DNA of 64,000 nucleotides, from positions 35,504,481-35,568,480 of the forward strand of contig CM059196.1 in NCBI GenBank assembly GCA_030323885.1, written 5' to 3'. This DNA comes from Branchipolynoe longqiensis. Lineage: Eukaryota > Annelida > Polychaeta > Phyllodocida > Polynoidae. How positions within the stretch are numbered: the first letter of the stretch is position 1; each line of letters begins with the position of its first letter. The position numbers were made by a program, and so were the translations under genes. The notes beneath the pieces are model-generated. The model was not told where the DNA came from. It saw nothing but the letters and a program-made list of their open reading frames with translations, and made no database searches. This document shows positions 43,686-54,338 of the stretch, piece by piece.

Positions 43686-44220
43686 GTTATCCTCGGTTGT
43701 TCCCAAACTATTCGTACCTTATGTAAATATATATACATGCTGTATAATAATTATACGAGTATAATAACCCAGAATATTCCTCCTTTCACTCATCACTCAC
43801 TCAGCTCCATGGACTGATGGATTCTGTCCTAGTCATCTACTGCTCCAGCCTACCCAGCCTCCTATTTATCAGAATGGCTATTATACATACCTGTGCTGTA
43901 CTGCACAGTAGAGTACACTCTGGTCCGATGTTATATCGGTACAAGCTGGCGCTGCAAAAGCCAACTGAGCAAAGCCTTCTTAGTGTGTACCTAAATGCGC
44001 CAAAGCCTGCCACAGCAGCCCCTTCTGTTGTATTGAATAATAGAAGACCGCCGTTGGTTGACAGATAAGCAGGGCGTGCTGTAAGTGCTGTGCTAGTAGT
44101 AGGATCATATGGGAATCATGACTTCTCACTCCAGTCTCCACATGTTTACTATAATACATACTTCAAATATCTCAGAGTTGATCAGTGTTATTTTCCCAAC
44201 CCACAGCACAACATATAAGG
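43686..44220. other. Unique sequence
   Basis: No gene or repeat recognised. Confidence 0.4.
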
Positions 44221-44708
44221 CCCGGTTATACACACGTTAGTGGACGTAGTTGAACATAGTGGAGGCTAACGTAGTTGAACGTAGTTGAACGTACCGGCAT
44301 CCATACTTCTCCTTGGTAATAATGTGGGTCGTGAGTTCCGATTTAATCTTTGGACATGGCTGAATTTGCATATGTGATGGTAGGTTACTCTAGCATACTC
44401 TAGCGAGCTCTAGCATACTCTAACGTACTATAGCATACTTGGATGAAGCCCTGGTTACATAGCCATTGGTGGACGTAGCTGAACGTAGTAGAGGCTAACG
44501 TAGTTGAACGTAGTTAAACATAGTTGAACGTAACGGCATCCGTACCATAATATTAATCCGTACCATAACGTATTTATCCTTACCCAAACCTGCCATACCT
44601 TAACATATTTCAACATAGTTTAACATACTTACACCACGTTTGAACCATGTTAGCCTTCACTACGTTCACCTACGTTCAACTACGTTCACTAAGGTGTATG
44701 TGACCAGG
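44221..44708. mobile_element. TIR element I with internal GTAGTTGAAC repeats
   Basis: The left end CCGGTTATACACACGTTAGT.. and the complement of the right end (CTGGTCACATACACCTTAGT..) are imperfect inverted repeats. ACGTAGTTGAAC recurs many times near both ends. A second copy of the left terminal segment starts at about 44450 (CCTGGTTACATAGCCATTGG). Non-coding. Confidence 0.65.
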
Positions 44709-45211
44709 GCAATAGAGTGAGTGACTGTCTTGGGGGGCACACTGGTGCACTATCTAAGGACAGGGGTTGGGTGAAAGGATGCTGTAACAAACCAAAATGG
44801 GACGGGATCCTCTCCCGCAAGGCTGCTTGACACCCACGTTGATGTACATAGTAGGCTAAGGTATCATACTCAGATGAGACAAAACTCTGGAAAAATACAA
44901 AGAAACTAACATAGCCTACTAACACCCAAAATCGCAAAAGGTTGGCCTGAGCAGAAACGGGTACACACTCCTGGGCAAGGGACCAGACCAAGACAGCACC
45001 ACAGCTGTCCAGCGTTGAAAACAAGCACCCTCGCAGGAGCTTATACGTTATGGGCAGAGTAAATACCTTGTCAATAAAAAATTTAAAAAAAATATATTGA
45101 GTTTTGGGTTGGGGACATCAAACTTATCAACACTGAGATGGGTTTTATGTACACATACCATATTTTTCTGAAAGTGTACATAGGCATGGTTAATTCGCAG
45201 CCGACGCTGTG
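44709..45211. other. Unique sequence
   Basis: Nothing recognised. Confidence 0.4.
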
Positions 45212-45265
45212 TTGATATGACCTTAGATGTTGAAAGGACGAAATACTCCAACAACCAATCAACCT
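45212..45265 (+). mobile_element. SINE-A 3' tail only
   Basis: TTGATATGACCTTAGATGTT, GAAAGGACGAAATACTCC and a CAACCAATCAACC tail. Confidence 0.7.
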
Positions 45266-46055
45266 AATTTTGAAACCTTCAGCAAAAGGCATTGAACCGT
45301 CGAAAGATCTGTGTACATGGCATAAATGTATATTTTGACTGCATTTAGGGGGGGGGGGGAGTATATAGATGATTACTTCGAATTTATTAGATAGCATTTC
45401 AGTAAAGCACATCGGTCAGAACGTCTTTATTCATTCTTTATCCCAGAATGCATTGTCCATGTTGCCGGAAACATGCATAATTCAAAACCACTGACGACGG
45501 GCGCATATTATGAATACTATAGATACCGTTCGTAGCATGCGTCGCTATGTAAAAAGTTAACTTCCGGTTTTAGATTCAAAGGCTAATCCAGTCCTTACCT
45601 GACCGTCGCTGAAGTCGGTTCATTGGTGTTCAATACTGAAATTTGAATTATATTTAACAGGTAACACACATATAGCAGATTCTAAGCAGGAGTCACAATT
45701 GTTCACATTGTGGTTTATTAGGGTGGTGCGTGTCAAGTTACTTCCGTATTCCCGGTTGTCAGCACTGTAAAGTCAGCATTTGAGTGTCACAAGTCAGTAC
45801 CCGTCATGATCAGCCCTATAATAATGTTGCTAGTGGCTACAAGTGACAACCCCGATCACTCACTCACTTAGTGTTTATTTTGAGACTGTCTGTGTCACAA
45901 AGCGATTGTTTCCTGGCCAAAAACATCTCGTTTCATATGCACTGCATCTTGTGAGATACATCGGTCCGCAGCCTTTCTGTTCCGACAATGTTTACAAACC
46001 TCAATGGTAGCTTTGTGTACCTGTATGTGTAATTGTGTGAGGAGTTCTCTGTATA
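45266..46055. other. Unique sequence with an old SINE-A scrap
   Basis: 45758-45833 (CAGCACTGTAAAGTCAGC.., CACAAGTCAGTACCCG) is a diverged plus-strand SINE-A body piece. Poly-G near 45349-45358. Otherwise nothing. Confidence 0.5.
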
Positions 46056-46059
46056 ACTA

Positions 46060-46110
46060 TATGACCTTAGATGTTGCTAGGACGTAAAACAACAACAAAC
46101 AAACAAAAAC
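46060..46110 (+). mobile_element. SINE-A 3' tail only
   Basis: ATATGACCTTAGATGTTGCT, AGGACGTAAAACAACAAC and a CAAACAAA tail, adjoining a GT-rich array. Confidence 0.75.
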
Positions 46111-46114
46111 AAAA

Positions 46115-46885
46115 CATATATGTGTGTAATTGTGTGACTAACTCTCTGTGCAACTATGTGTGGTTGTGTGTGTATCTATGTAGTTATGTAAGTAGTTGTG
46201 TGTATCTGTGTATATGTGTGTCTAGTTGTGTGAGTAGTGGTGTGTGTAACTGTGTGTAGTTATGTGACTAGCTCTGTGCAACTGTGTTTGGTTGTATGTT
46301 TCTGTCTGTAGTTATGTAAGTAGCTGTATGTATATATGTGTGTCTAGTTGTGTGAGTAGCTCTGTGTGTAACTGTATGTGTAGTTATGTGACTAGCTCTC
46401 TGCGCAACTATGTGTGGTTGTGTGTGTATGTTTGTAGTTATGTAAGTAGTTGTGTGTATCTGTGTATAGGTGTGTCTAGGTGTGTGATTAGCTCTATGTC
46501 TAACTGTATGTGTAGTTGTGTGACTAACTCTCTGTGCAACTATGTGTGGTTGTGGGTGTATCTATGTAGTTATGTAAGTAGTTGTGTGTATCTGTGTACA
46601 TGTGTGTCTAGTTGTGTGACTAGCTCTATGTGTATCTGTGTCTAGTTATGTGACTAGCTCTGTGCAACTGTGTGTAGTTTTGTGTATATGTGTGTCTAGG
46701 TGTGTGAGTATCTCTATGTGTAATTGTGTGTGTAGTTATGTGACTAGCTATGTGCAACTGTGTGTAGTTGTGTGTATCTATGGGTGTAGTTGTCTGAGTA
46801 GTTGTGTGTGTAGTTGTCTGTGTGCAGTTGTGTGTATATATGTAGTTGTGTGAGTAGTCGTCTCTGTTTAACTGTGTGTGTTGTT
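46115..46885. repeat. GTGTGTAGTTATGTGACTAGC minisatellite
   Basis: Variable units of GTGTGTA, GTTATGTGACTAGCTCT, GCAACTGTGTG and GTATCTGTGTA. A higher-order block (CTAGCTCTGTGCAACTGTG..) recurs about every 100-115 bp. Cys/Val/Tyr-rich frames are artefacts. Confidence 0.85.
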
Positions 46886-47019
46886 GTGCATCTACTGCAG
46901 TGGCTTAATGTCTGGTATTAGAATATATTATTTCTGATCTAAAGAATAAAACCGCAGACTTCAGAGCTAGAAGGCGAGGCCAGAAGCCTCGTATTATATC
47001 GCCTCTTTGCTGGCCCTAA

Positions 47020-47360
47020 TGGGTGAGTGTGGCTGTGGATGAGTATGAGTGTGGGTGTGAGTCAGGGGGTTGGTGTGGGTGTGCGTGAGTGTGTGTACGG
47101 GTGAAGGTGTGGGTGATTGTGGGTGTGGGTGGGTGCGGGTATGTGTGGATGAGTGTGGATGGGTGTGGGAGTGTGGGTATGGGTGAGTGAGGGTGTAGGT
47201 GTGGGTATAGGTGAGGGTGGGTATGGGTGAGTGTGGATATGGGTGAGTGTGATTAATTGAGTGGTGGTTTCTTTGGTGAGTGTGAGTATAGGTGAGTGTG
47301 GATATGGGTGAGTGTGGGTAGGGGTGGATGTGGGTGTGGGAGTGAGGATGGGCTATAACC
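47020..47360. repeat. GTGTGGGTGTGAGT minisatellite
   Basis: GGGTGTGGGTGA/GAGTGTGGAT units. A short TTAATTGAGTGGTGGTTTCT segment (47253-47272) resembles a SINE-M tail scrap. Confidence 0.85.
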
Positions 47361-47855
47361 TGTGTGTGTGGGTGGGGGGGGGACACTAAGCTCTGCACAC
47401 AACAGGACTTATACAGACATGAGGAGACTTCTGTGCTCTGAGACCACCATGTGTGTGTGTGTGGGGGGGGGGGGGCTTTTCTGTGTCCTACCGGAGACTG
47501 ATCCTCCTTTCAGCGCGACCCATTCACTTGTAAATGGATACTTCACTAATTACGATTGAATCCGTGAACGCCAGGTGGCGCCACCAGGCCCAGCCTCACT
47601 CATTCACTACCAAGTTGCACTGCACGGCCAAGTGGCTCCCTCTGGTGGAAGCATTTAGGAAGAGGCCAACTGCCTAGCCTGGTCCCCTGGCCTTTGTTTC
47701 AACAGAGGTCGCTACTTTGCTCGTTTCAAAGGCCAGGCACAGAGGTGCATGAGTTTTCTGCTATTATCACTCACTTTTTTCAGCGCCAATCAATACAATG
47801 TCATTAGCAAAATGCCCATTTCAGTGCCCTCTTTAAGCATTGCATGCATAGAGAA
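47361..47855. other. Unique sequence with an inverted repeat
   Basis: CCTGGCCTTTGTTTCAA (about 47686) and TTTCAAAGGCCAGG (about 47724) form a short inverted repeat. Poly-G near 47463-47474. Two CTCF-like GGTGGCGCCACCAGG/CCTCTGGTGG patches near 47574 and 47640. Confidence 0.35.
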
Positions 47856-47957
47856 GTTTGTTTGTTTGTTGTTGTTTTACATCCTAGCAACATCTAAGGT
47901 CATATAAGGATGGGTACCGACTTGTGACAGTACGCACTCATGGCGACTTTATGTTGC
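47856..47957 (-). mobile_element. SINE-A 3' half
   Basis: Minus-strand tail (CTAGGATGTAAAACAACAAC with CAAACAAAC) plus body to AAAGTCGCCATGAG. Confidence 0.8.
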
Positions 47958-48785
47958 AAATATGTCAAGGAATTATTCTGGATTCTGGTTTCATTCAGAA
48001 TATATTGTGAAAGTGATATTTAATGGGATGATCTGAGTCCAAATTGTATAATTTGATTTCTTCTTGGAAAGAATCCACTCCACTTCACATACAGTGTCAT
48101 CAACAGACACTCTAACGTATTGAGACCTTTTTTTCTTAATGACATTGGATGACATATTGTATGAAATAAGTTATGTTACTTTTAGCAAATTCATATCAAT
48201 GAGTGATATTAGGAGTATTTCTCATAGGCACAACTGTAATGGCTTATATTGTCACTTCCACAACACTGTTTCCAGGACAGGTTCCTAAGCAATCAATTAG
48301 AACAAGTGTTGGGAAGCTGGGTTGATATATCCGCATCATTTTGCCATCTACTATCATAAATATATAATATATGATAATTATAAATGATCATCTATCATAG
48401 CCCCTAATTTCAAAATCTGTGTGTGCAGCAGTGATAGATAGTCCTAAAAACATTGTTTTTTAAACCTTTTGACCACTACTCTGTTTACAAAAGTATTAGT
48501 TCAGCAGTTTGCCACTATGCGCTGCCAGCGACCTCTGTGCAGGACCCATGTGGAGGCACAAAGACTGCACCTAGCGGAAAACATGGGAACTGGAACCCGA
48601 CCACCAACTGCCAAGCTGGGTGGTCGGGGTGGGGGTGGGGGTGGAGTTGGGGGTTGGGGTGACTCTCCAGGATTTGGTAAAGACCACTCCTTCGATATGT
48701 TGTGAGCCTTTAAGTTTAGGTGTAGCTCCCAAAAGGAGTTAAAGCCAGACATGCATATATATATGTTATGTATTATATTATATTT
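47958..48785. other. Unique AT-rich sequence
   Basis: A short G-rich stretch near 48622-48660. No gene recognised. Confidence 0.4.
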
Positions 48786-49096
48786 AGAGTGCAGGCCTCC
48801 CATGCAAAAGGCCGGGAGTTCAATTTCCGGTCGAGTCAAACCGATGACTAACAAAATTGATACTTGTCACTTCCTAGCCAGGTGCTTGGCATTGTTAGGA
48901 TAGGGCAAGGACTGATTGGCTCAGTGTCAGGATAATGTGATTGAGTGGGATATCAGGTCATGGTGTCCGCGGCCTCGTTACCCAGTGAGGTAGCACTATA
49001 AAGTTGCCATGACTGCACACTGTCACAAGTTTGTCACCTGTCCTGATATGACCTTAGAAGTTGCCAGAACATAACACTCCAACAACCAACCAACAA
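48786..49096 (+). mobile_element. SINE-A, type-1 head partly truncated
   Basis: Starts within the head (GAGTGCAGGCCTCCCATGC), has GGGAGTTCAATTTCCGG and the full body, and ends CCAGAACATAACACTCCAAC. It leads directly into the tail array at 49097. Confidence 0.85.
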
Positions 49097-49635
49097 GTCG
49101 GCACTGATCCTGATATGACCTCTTACATGTTGCCAGAACATAAAACTCCAACAATCAACCAACAAGTCGGTACCCATCCTGATATGACCCTAGATGTTGC
49201 CAAAACATAAAACTCCAACAGCCAACCATAAAGTCGGTACCCATCCTGATATGATCTTAGATGTTGCCAGAACATAAAACTCCAACAATCAACCAACAAG
49301 TCGGTACCCATCCTGATATGACCCTAGATGTTGCCAAAACATAAAACTCCAACAACCAACCAACAAGTCGGTACCCATCCTGATATGACCCTAGATGTTG
49401 CCATGACATAAAACTCCAACAACCACCCAACAAGTCGGTACCCATCCTGATATGACCCTAGATGTTGCCATGACATAAAACCCCAACAACCAACCAACAA
49501 GTCAGTACCCATCCTGATATGACCCTAGATGTTGCCATGACATAAAACTCCAACAACCACCCAACAAGTCGGTGCCCATCCTGATATGACCCTAGATGTT
49601 GCCATGACATAAAACTCCAACAATCAACAAACCAA
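49097..49635 (+). repeat. 67-bp tandem array of the SINE-A 3' tail, eight units
   Basis: GTCGG(T/C).. starts at 49097, 49166, 49233, 49300, 49367, 49434, 49501 and 49568: one spacing of 69 and six of 67. Each unit runs GTCGGTACCCATCCTGATAT, GACCCTAGATGTTGCCA and ACATAAAACTCCAACAA, then CAACCAACAA. The junctions fall where the tail 'CCAACAAGTCGG' resembles the internal 'GTCACAAGTCGG'. Six-frame peptides here (GWLLEFYV-like) are artefacts. Confidence 0.9.
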
Positions 49636-49969
49636 CCTGATACATACCAACATACACACACCCCATGTGTCGCTCATAATATAGCACTTAGGCGGGGGGG
49701 GGGGGGGGGCGCTTTGAGCTATCGCCGTCTGCCGGAAGTAATGGGAAGTTCTTGTACACCGCGCCCAGGACGTCTCCAAGCCGGCCGTCAATACGCGCCA
49801 GCAGCCACAACCAGATGGGGGAGGGGTGAGGGTGAGGGGTGAGGGTGAGAGGTGAGGGGGGGGGGGGTAGGGGGAGGAGGAATGCTGACGAGGCTAACGC
49901 AGTCGATGTCGTCCTTAGACGCACATTGCACCAGGAGCGAATCGATACCGAGTTCGCACGCCACTCCCA
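49636..49969. other. Unique sequence with G-rich repeats
   Basis: Poly-G near 49694-49709 and GGTGAGGG repeats at 49815-49868. Nothing else recognised. Confidence 0.4.
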
Positions 49970-50025
49970 GCACCGGGCGGCATAGCCGAGTGGGTACAGC
50001 GCTCGTTTCCAGTGTGGGAAGTCAT
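49970..50025 (+). mobile_element. SINE-A head-only fragment
   Basis: GCACCGGGCGGCATAGCCGA and GTGGGTACAGCGCTCG match the start of type-1 heads (compare 24006). The body is missing. Confidence 0.45.
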
Positions 50026-50342
50026 AGGGGAGGGGGTTGAGTTGAATGCTATTATTTTGCTAATCGGCAGTGTTGTGTTCTGTTTTAATGCTGAAACCTT
50101 TCGGGTGATATGTTGTTTTAGTTTTTGGGGAGTTTTCAGTCGCATTGGTGTGCTGAAGGTTGCAAATCTGCAGCACTGAATGGGCAATGCTGAAAGCAGT
50201 CCCATGTCGTCGGGAGTTGGCATCCCATGGGTAGTGATCAGAGGAATTGGGGGGGGGGGGGGTAGTGGTGGGGGGGCAGGAAGGAAAAAGGCAGCCTAAG
50301 GAGCCCAACCACAGTCCTCTGAGAGGGCCGGAGGAGGCTGGG
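50026..50342. other. Unique sequence with a poly-G run
   Basis: G run near 50249-50261. Nothing recognised. Confidence 0.4.
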
Positions 50343-50612
50343 TGGTTGGTGTAGTTTTATGCCCCAGTAAGACCCTAGGTCATACCAGGATGTGCACTGA
50401 CTTGTGACAGTGCACACTCATTGCGACTTTATAGTGCTGCCCCACTGGGAAATAAGGCCGCCGGCACCATGACCCGATGTCCCACACAGTCACATTATCC
50501 TGACACTGTGCACCCAGTCCCTGTCCTGATCTCATAATGCCAAGCACCGAGCAGCAACAGGTACCTATTTTATAAGTCATTGGTTTGACTCAACTGGGAT
50601 CCAAACTTCAGT
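50343..50612 (-). mobile_element. SINE-A, head truncated
   Basis: Minus strand: GTTTGGATCCCAGTTGAGTC into the body, and an end GGGGCATAAAACTACACCAA. Diverged but continuous. Confidence 0.8.
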
Positions 50613-50929
50613 CCCTCCAGATTCACCGGTATGCACAATAGGTCCGGCCAACGCCAGAAGAAGAAGTGAAGTGAGGATGGGATTAGTTTGGCAGTGGGTG
50701 GGGTTATGTGATATGTCGAAGTTATGATGTGTGAAGGTTGGGTTTGCTCAGGGGTGGTGCTGGTGTGGGTGTTATTTGGAATGGAGTGCTTGGGTATCTT
50801 GGTGGTGTTGGCCCAGTCGCAATGCTTATGTTGGGATATTTGATAATCTTATGGTTTTGGGTATTGGTGGTCTCGATGTTGACGCTATATGCATACATGT
50901 GATATATTTTAAAATCTGATACTCTACCA
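50613..50929. other. Unique GT-rich sequence
   Basis: Nothing recognised. Confidence 0.4.
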
Positions 50930-51655
50930 TTGAAATAAGTCCAACCTCAATGTTTAAATTATTCATGTTGTGATATTTGATGTCGCCCAACTTCAATGTT
51001 ATAGCTAAGTGCATAGTGATATTCGAAAGTATGATATTTGCCATCGGTTTTTTCCCAGCCTTAATTTTGAAGCTTTTCACGCAGTGATATTTGAAACTAT
51101 GTTATTTGATGTGCCTCAACTTAAATGTTATAGTTAATTGCATAGTGATATTTGAAACGTTGATACTTAGCCATTGATGTTGGCCCAATTTCAATGTTAA
51201 AGCTTATTGCATACGGATATAAATGATACTTAGCGATTGTTGTTGGCCCAACTTCAATCAATATTAAAGCTACTCATGCAGTGATATTTGAAACTATATC
51301 ACTTGGATGTGGCCCAATTTCAATGTTAAAGCTAATTGTATAGTGATATTTGAAACTGTAATATTTAACCATTGATGTTGGTCCAACTTCAGTGTTAAAG
51401 ATATTCACGCAGTGATATTTAAAACTATCATTTTGATGTGGCCCAATTTCAATGTTAAAGCTAATTGTATAGCCATATTTGAATTTGATCCTTAGCCATT
51501 GATTTTGGCCCAATTTCAACGTTAAAGCTTATAGGATTGGGTTATGTGATACTTTGCCTTTGATGGTTACCTGACTTCAATCAATATTAAACCTACTCCT
51601 GCAGTGATATTTGAAACTATAATACTTTGCCATCGAGGTTGGCCCGACTTCAATG
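50930..51655. repeat. Degenerate AT-rich array of two alternating unit types
   Basis: CAGTGATATTTGAAACTAT (near 51082, 51280, 51410 and 51604) alternates with TAGTGATATTTGAAAC (near 51019, 51144 and 51342). The links are GGCCCAA(C/T)TTCAATGTTA and AGCCATTGATGTTGG. Heavily drifted, so old. Confidence 0.75.
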
Positions 51656-51687
51656 CTCAGCTTAGGGTCATGTTTAGATAACACATT

Positions 51688-51704
51688 TGCGCCCCCTGGT
51701 GGTA
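51688..51704 (-). promoter_or_regulatory. CTCF-like motif
   Basis: The minus strand reads TACCACCAGGGGGCGCAAA, essentially the full CTCF core consensus. It is the best single match in the window. Confidence 0.4.
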
Positions 51705-51939
51705 CTCCCGCCTATGTATCGCTCAGCCGCTACCATGAAGCGCTGACTGACCCGGCACTGTTCCGCCATCGCATTTTCACCGCCTCGACAAGGGCGGGGG
51801 GCCGGGGTGGAGGCGGAGGCAGCGGGTGGAGGGTCGGGCTCGGGGGGGTGGAGCCCGATGCCGACAGGGGGGGGGGGGAGCAGGGTTGCGGCAGTCATTA
51901 TGGGCACTGGGCCGTGGCCGGGTATTTGTCTCGCTCGTG

Positions 51940-51947
51940 TATAAATA
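51940..51947 (+). promoter_or_regulatory. TATA-box candidate
   Basis: TATAAATA in a CpG-containing context, with a GAGCAGTTCGG segment about 35 bp downstream. No transcript evidence. Confidence 0.25.
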
Positions 51948-52050
51948 GACGGTCAGATCTAATCAGGACGCGCTGAGCAGTTCGGAGAAGCTCGAAGCAG
52001 CTCGGGGCACGCCGGAGCAGCTCGGAGCAGCTCGGCTCGAAGAAACTCGA

Positions 52051-52519
52051 TTAAAGGCCGTGGGCGCTGGTTGGTGGCGTGCTGCCAAATATATCGCCAG
52101 TCAATGTCGCCGAACCTGACCGAAATTGAACCATTTTCAGACGGTGCATGTATTCATGTAATGTGGGTGTGCAGTATTTCCCATTTAGCAAATCTGACGC
52201 AGTGTTTCGGTTAGCTCCCTCCCCCCTCCCCACTACCCACTCCCCACTCCCCACCCCCGACACCTACACAAGTAAGTGTTGTTTCAATGTAAGATTGATA
52301 AAGGGGTGCAATTTTCACGAGTTCACAGGCGTTAATACAAAAATGGGTGTCAAATTGCGCATCTTTTGGCTGACAGAGCTAAAAAATAAAGAAATAAAGA
52401 CTTTAAATGAATGGATGAATGAATAAATGAAAATACATCCTCGAAAAGCTCCATGTGTGAAATCTTTAGGACTGCTGTGATTTCTGATACAATTAAGTTG
52501 TGGAGATGCACCGCCTATT
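52051..52519. other. Unique sequence
   Basis: Nothing recognised. Confidence 0.4.
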
Positions 52520-52579
52520 ACCGTCCTGATATGACCTTAGATGTTGCTAGGTCGTAAAGCTCAAACAACCAACCAACTG
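52520..52579 (+). mobile_element. SINE-A 3' tail, left half of an inverted pair
   Basis: CCGTCCTGATATGACCTTAG..CTAGGTCGTAAAGCTCAAAC with a CAACCAACC tail. Confidence 0.75.
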
Positions 52580-52608
52580 CACTGCCTATTCACGGTTTGA
52601 GGTGAATT

Positions 52609-52665
52609 TGTTGGTTGTTGGATTTTTACGTCCTGGCAACATCTAATGTAATATCAGGGCGGGAT
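52609..52665 (-). mobile_element. SINE-A 3' tail, right half of an inverted pair
   Basis: Minus-strand tail facing the one at 52520 (GTTGGTTGTTGG..TTTTTACGTCCTGGCAAC), 29 bp away. The pair can form a ~50-bp stem. Confidence 0.75.
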
Positions 52666-52757
52666 TTGAGTTGGAGTTTGTGTTGTGTTCTTGCAATATA
52701 TGCCAATGCACCACACAAATACCATGGCAGGTATGATAAGCATTTCTTGTATTATTC

Positions 52758-53096
52758 TTAAAGATGCATAGTCCGATGAAAATATGAAATTTTCAAGACC
52801 AAAACAATTATCTAAATTTGATTCTACATATTTAACTTATTAAACATTTGTCACCACATAGAAGGGAATACTGAGGCAATTGAATAAAACCTGTTACTGC
52901 AGAAGCCTATGGGGTCAGAGCTTTGACAAAGTTGCCAAAATTAATTTTGCATGGTTCCACTTCAAATATCTCAAAAGTTAACCACTTAAAATAAAAGTTA
53001 CTTCAAGCTAAAGTAAGGTACATAATAACGATCAACCTATTGCATTTATCTCAGAACATTTCAGAAACTCAAAACCATCAGACTGTGCAACTTTAA
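52758..53096 (+). mobile_element. MITE-D, uninterrupted 339-bp copy
   Basis: TTAAAGATGCATAGTCCGAT.. and ..ATCAGACTGTGCAACTTTAA form ~22-bp imperfect terminal inverted repeats. The interior matches the split copy at 4036 and the copies near 56340 and 61162. Non-coding. Confidence 0.8.
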
Positions 53097-53344
53097 TCGC
53101 CACTAGCTCATGAATGTAACATGTAGCGCATGTTGTGCTGAGCAGTTCGCAGTAGACACCAGACCGGATGAGTGACGGTCCTTTAGTACAACAGGACCAG
53201 TAGCATTAGCGCGAGACTTTGCTAAATCACTCACTGTATTATTAGACGGAGGAAGGAGAACTGGGGGAACTGAAGTCAGGGAGAACCCTGCCCGTTCTCA
53301 TCTCCCAGCTTCTTTTCTTTTTTCCTCTTCTCTAAACCCCCCCC
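53097..53344. other. Unique sequence
   Basis: Nothing recognised; ends in a C run. Confidence 0.4.
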
Positions 53345-53411
53345 CCCCACACACACACACACTCTCTCTCTCTCTCTTTCTCTGTCTCTCTCTGTCTGTC
53401 TCTCTCTCTCG
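53345..53411. repeat. (CA)n(CT)n microsatellite, left part
   Basis: CACACACACACTCTCTCTCT and more. The mirror-order CT then CA microsatellite appears after the SINE at 53739-53778. Confidence 0.85.
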
Positions 53412-53738
53412 ACCAGAGGGGAGTTAGAGCGCCCGTCTCCCGTGCTGGTAGATTGTGGGGTCGTGGGTTCGAACCCTGGTCGAGTCAAACCAATGACTTA
53501 AAAATTGGTACTTGTCGCTTCCTAGCCAGGCGAATGGCATTATTAGGACAGGGCAAGGATTGGTGTGCTCAGTGTCAGGATAATGTGACTAAGTGGGATA
53601 CCAGGTCATGGTGCCAGCGGCCTGGTTTCCCAGTGGGAAAGCACTATAAAGTCGCCATGAGTGCGCACTGTCACAAGTCAGTACCTGTCCTGATATGACC
53701 TTACATGTTGCTAGGACGTAAAACAACACACAAACAAA
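53412..53738 (+). mobile_element. SINE-A, full length, type-2 head, inserted in a microsatellite
   Basis: Head GTTAGAGCGCCCGTCTCCC and CGTGGGTTCGAACCCTGG (strong B box). Full body, tail CTAGGACGTAAAACAACACA. CT repeats flank both sides, so a target duplication cannot be delimited. Confidence 0.85.
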
Positions 53739-53859
53739 CTCTCTCTGTCTCACTCTCTCTCACACACACACACACAACCCAGACAAGCAGTCACTCCAGT
53801 CAGGCCTTATGTAATGCTAGAAGCATGCAGCAAAGCAAACAAGAACGGCCACCAAGTCG

Positions 53860-54115
53860 CAGTTACGACCGCCCTCGATGCTGATTAGTTTAGCGGTGGC
53901 GCTGTAGAGCATCACAGCCAATCAGTGGCGGGCAAAGCGGAGCTTCGATTGGATTAATAAAACTGTCAGTACGCCGCGCGTCTCCGTCTCCAGGGAGCGC
54001 TGTCTATACCTGTCACGTGACCCGCCGCAGCTTACCTCACCCACTGATTGGACGAGATGGATGTGACGTCATGTCGAGGTGGGTCAGACCGAGGTCAGGG
54101 CAGCGGGGCTGTCGT
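53860..54115. promoter_or_regulatory. CpG-rich promoter-like region
   Basis: CCAAT-type boxes (AGCCAATCAG near 53917, TGATTGGACG near 54044), the E-box palindrome GTCACGTGAC near 54012, and a CRE-like GTGACGTCAT near 54063, with many CpGs. These co-occur in housekeeping promoters. No first exon could be identified beside it. Confidence 0.3.
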
Positions 54116-54156
54116 CTGTTTTTCGAACGTTTCGTTTTTTTGTGTGGATATATACA

Positions 54157-54338
54157 TACAGTAAAACCTCTCTAACCGACCACCTCCACAGGTTGACTAC
54201 TCCCCTATATCGATCGTTTTATTTGGGTCCCAACAATACCATTCTAACCATATTCTAACTTCCTAAACCGACACCCTCCCTAAGTGGACCACTTAAAGTC
54301 GGTCCCAAGATCGGTCAATTTAGAGAGGTTTTACTGTA
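54157..54338 (+). mobile_element. MITE-J, intact, TA target duplication
   Basis: TA, then CAGTAAAACCTCTCTAA.. to ..TTTAGAGAGGTTTTACTG, then TA. The 178-bp element has ~17-bp inverted repeats starting CAGT, as in pogo/Tc1-mariner-type elements. Non-coding. Confidence 0.85.

Larger units (their letters stand above)
51656..52050. other. GC-rich unique sequence with a possible TATA promoter
   Basis: A ~100-codon plus frame begins with non-repetitive sequence (YVSLSRYHEALTDPALF) before turning Gly-rich. I do not recognise it. TATAAATA lies at 51940-51947, and GAGCAGCTCGG repeats lie at 51980-52030. Confidence 0.3.

Noticed and set aside
43000..43764. 254-codon Ser/Pro/Cys frame
   Set aside because: Translation of the CTGCTCC minisatellite. 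Starts and ends lie in unrelated sequence.
49097..49635. CRISPR-like array
   Set aside because: Units are contiguous copies of a SINE tail with no unique spacers, and the window is eukaryotic in character.
51653..51976. Plus-strand frame starting with non-repetitive residues
   Set aside because: About 35 residues look mixed, then it becomes Gly-rich over a G run. Neither homology nor splice sites support it.
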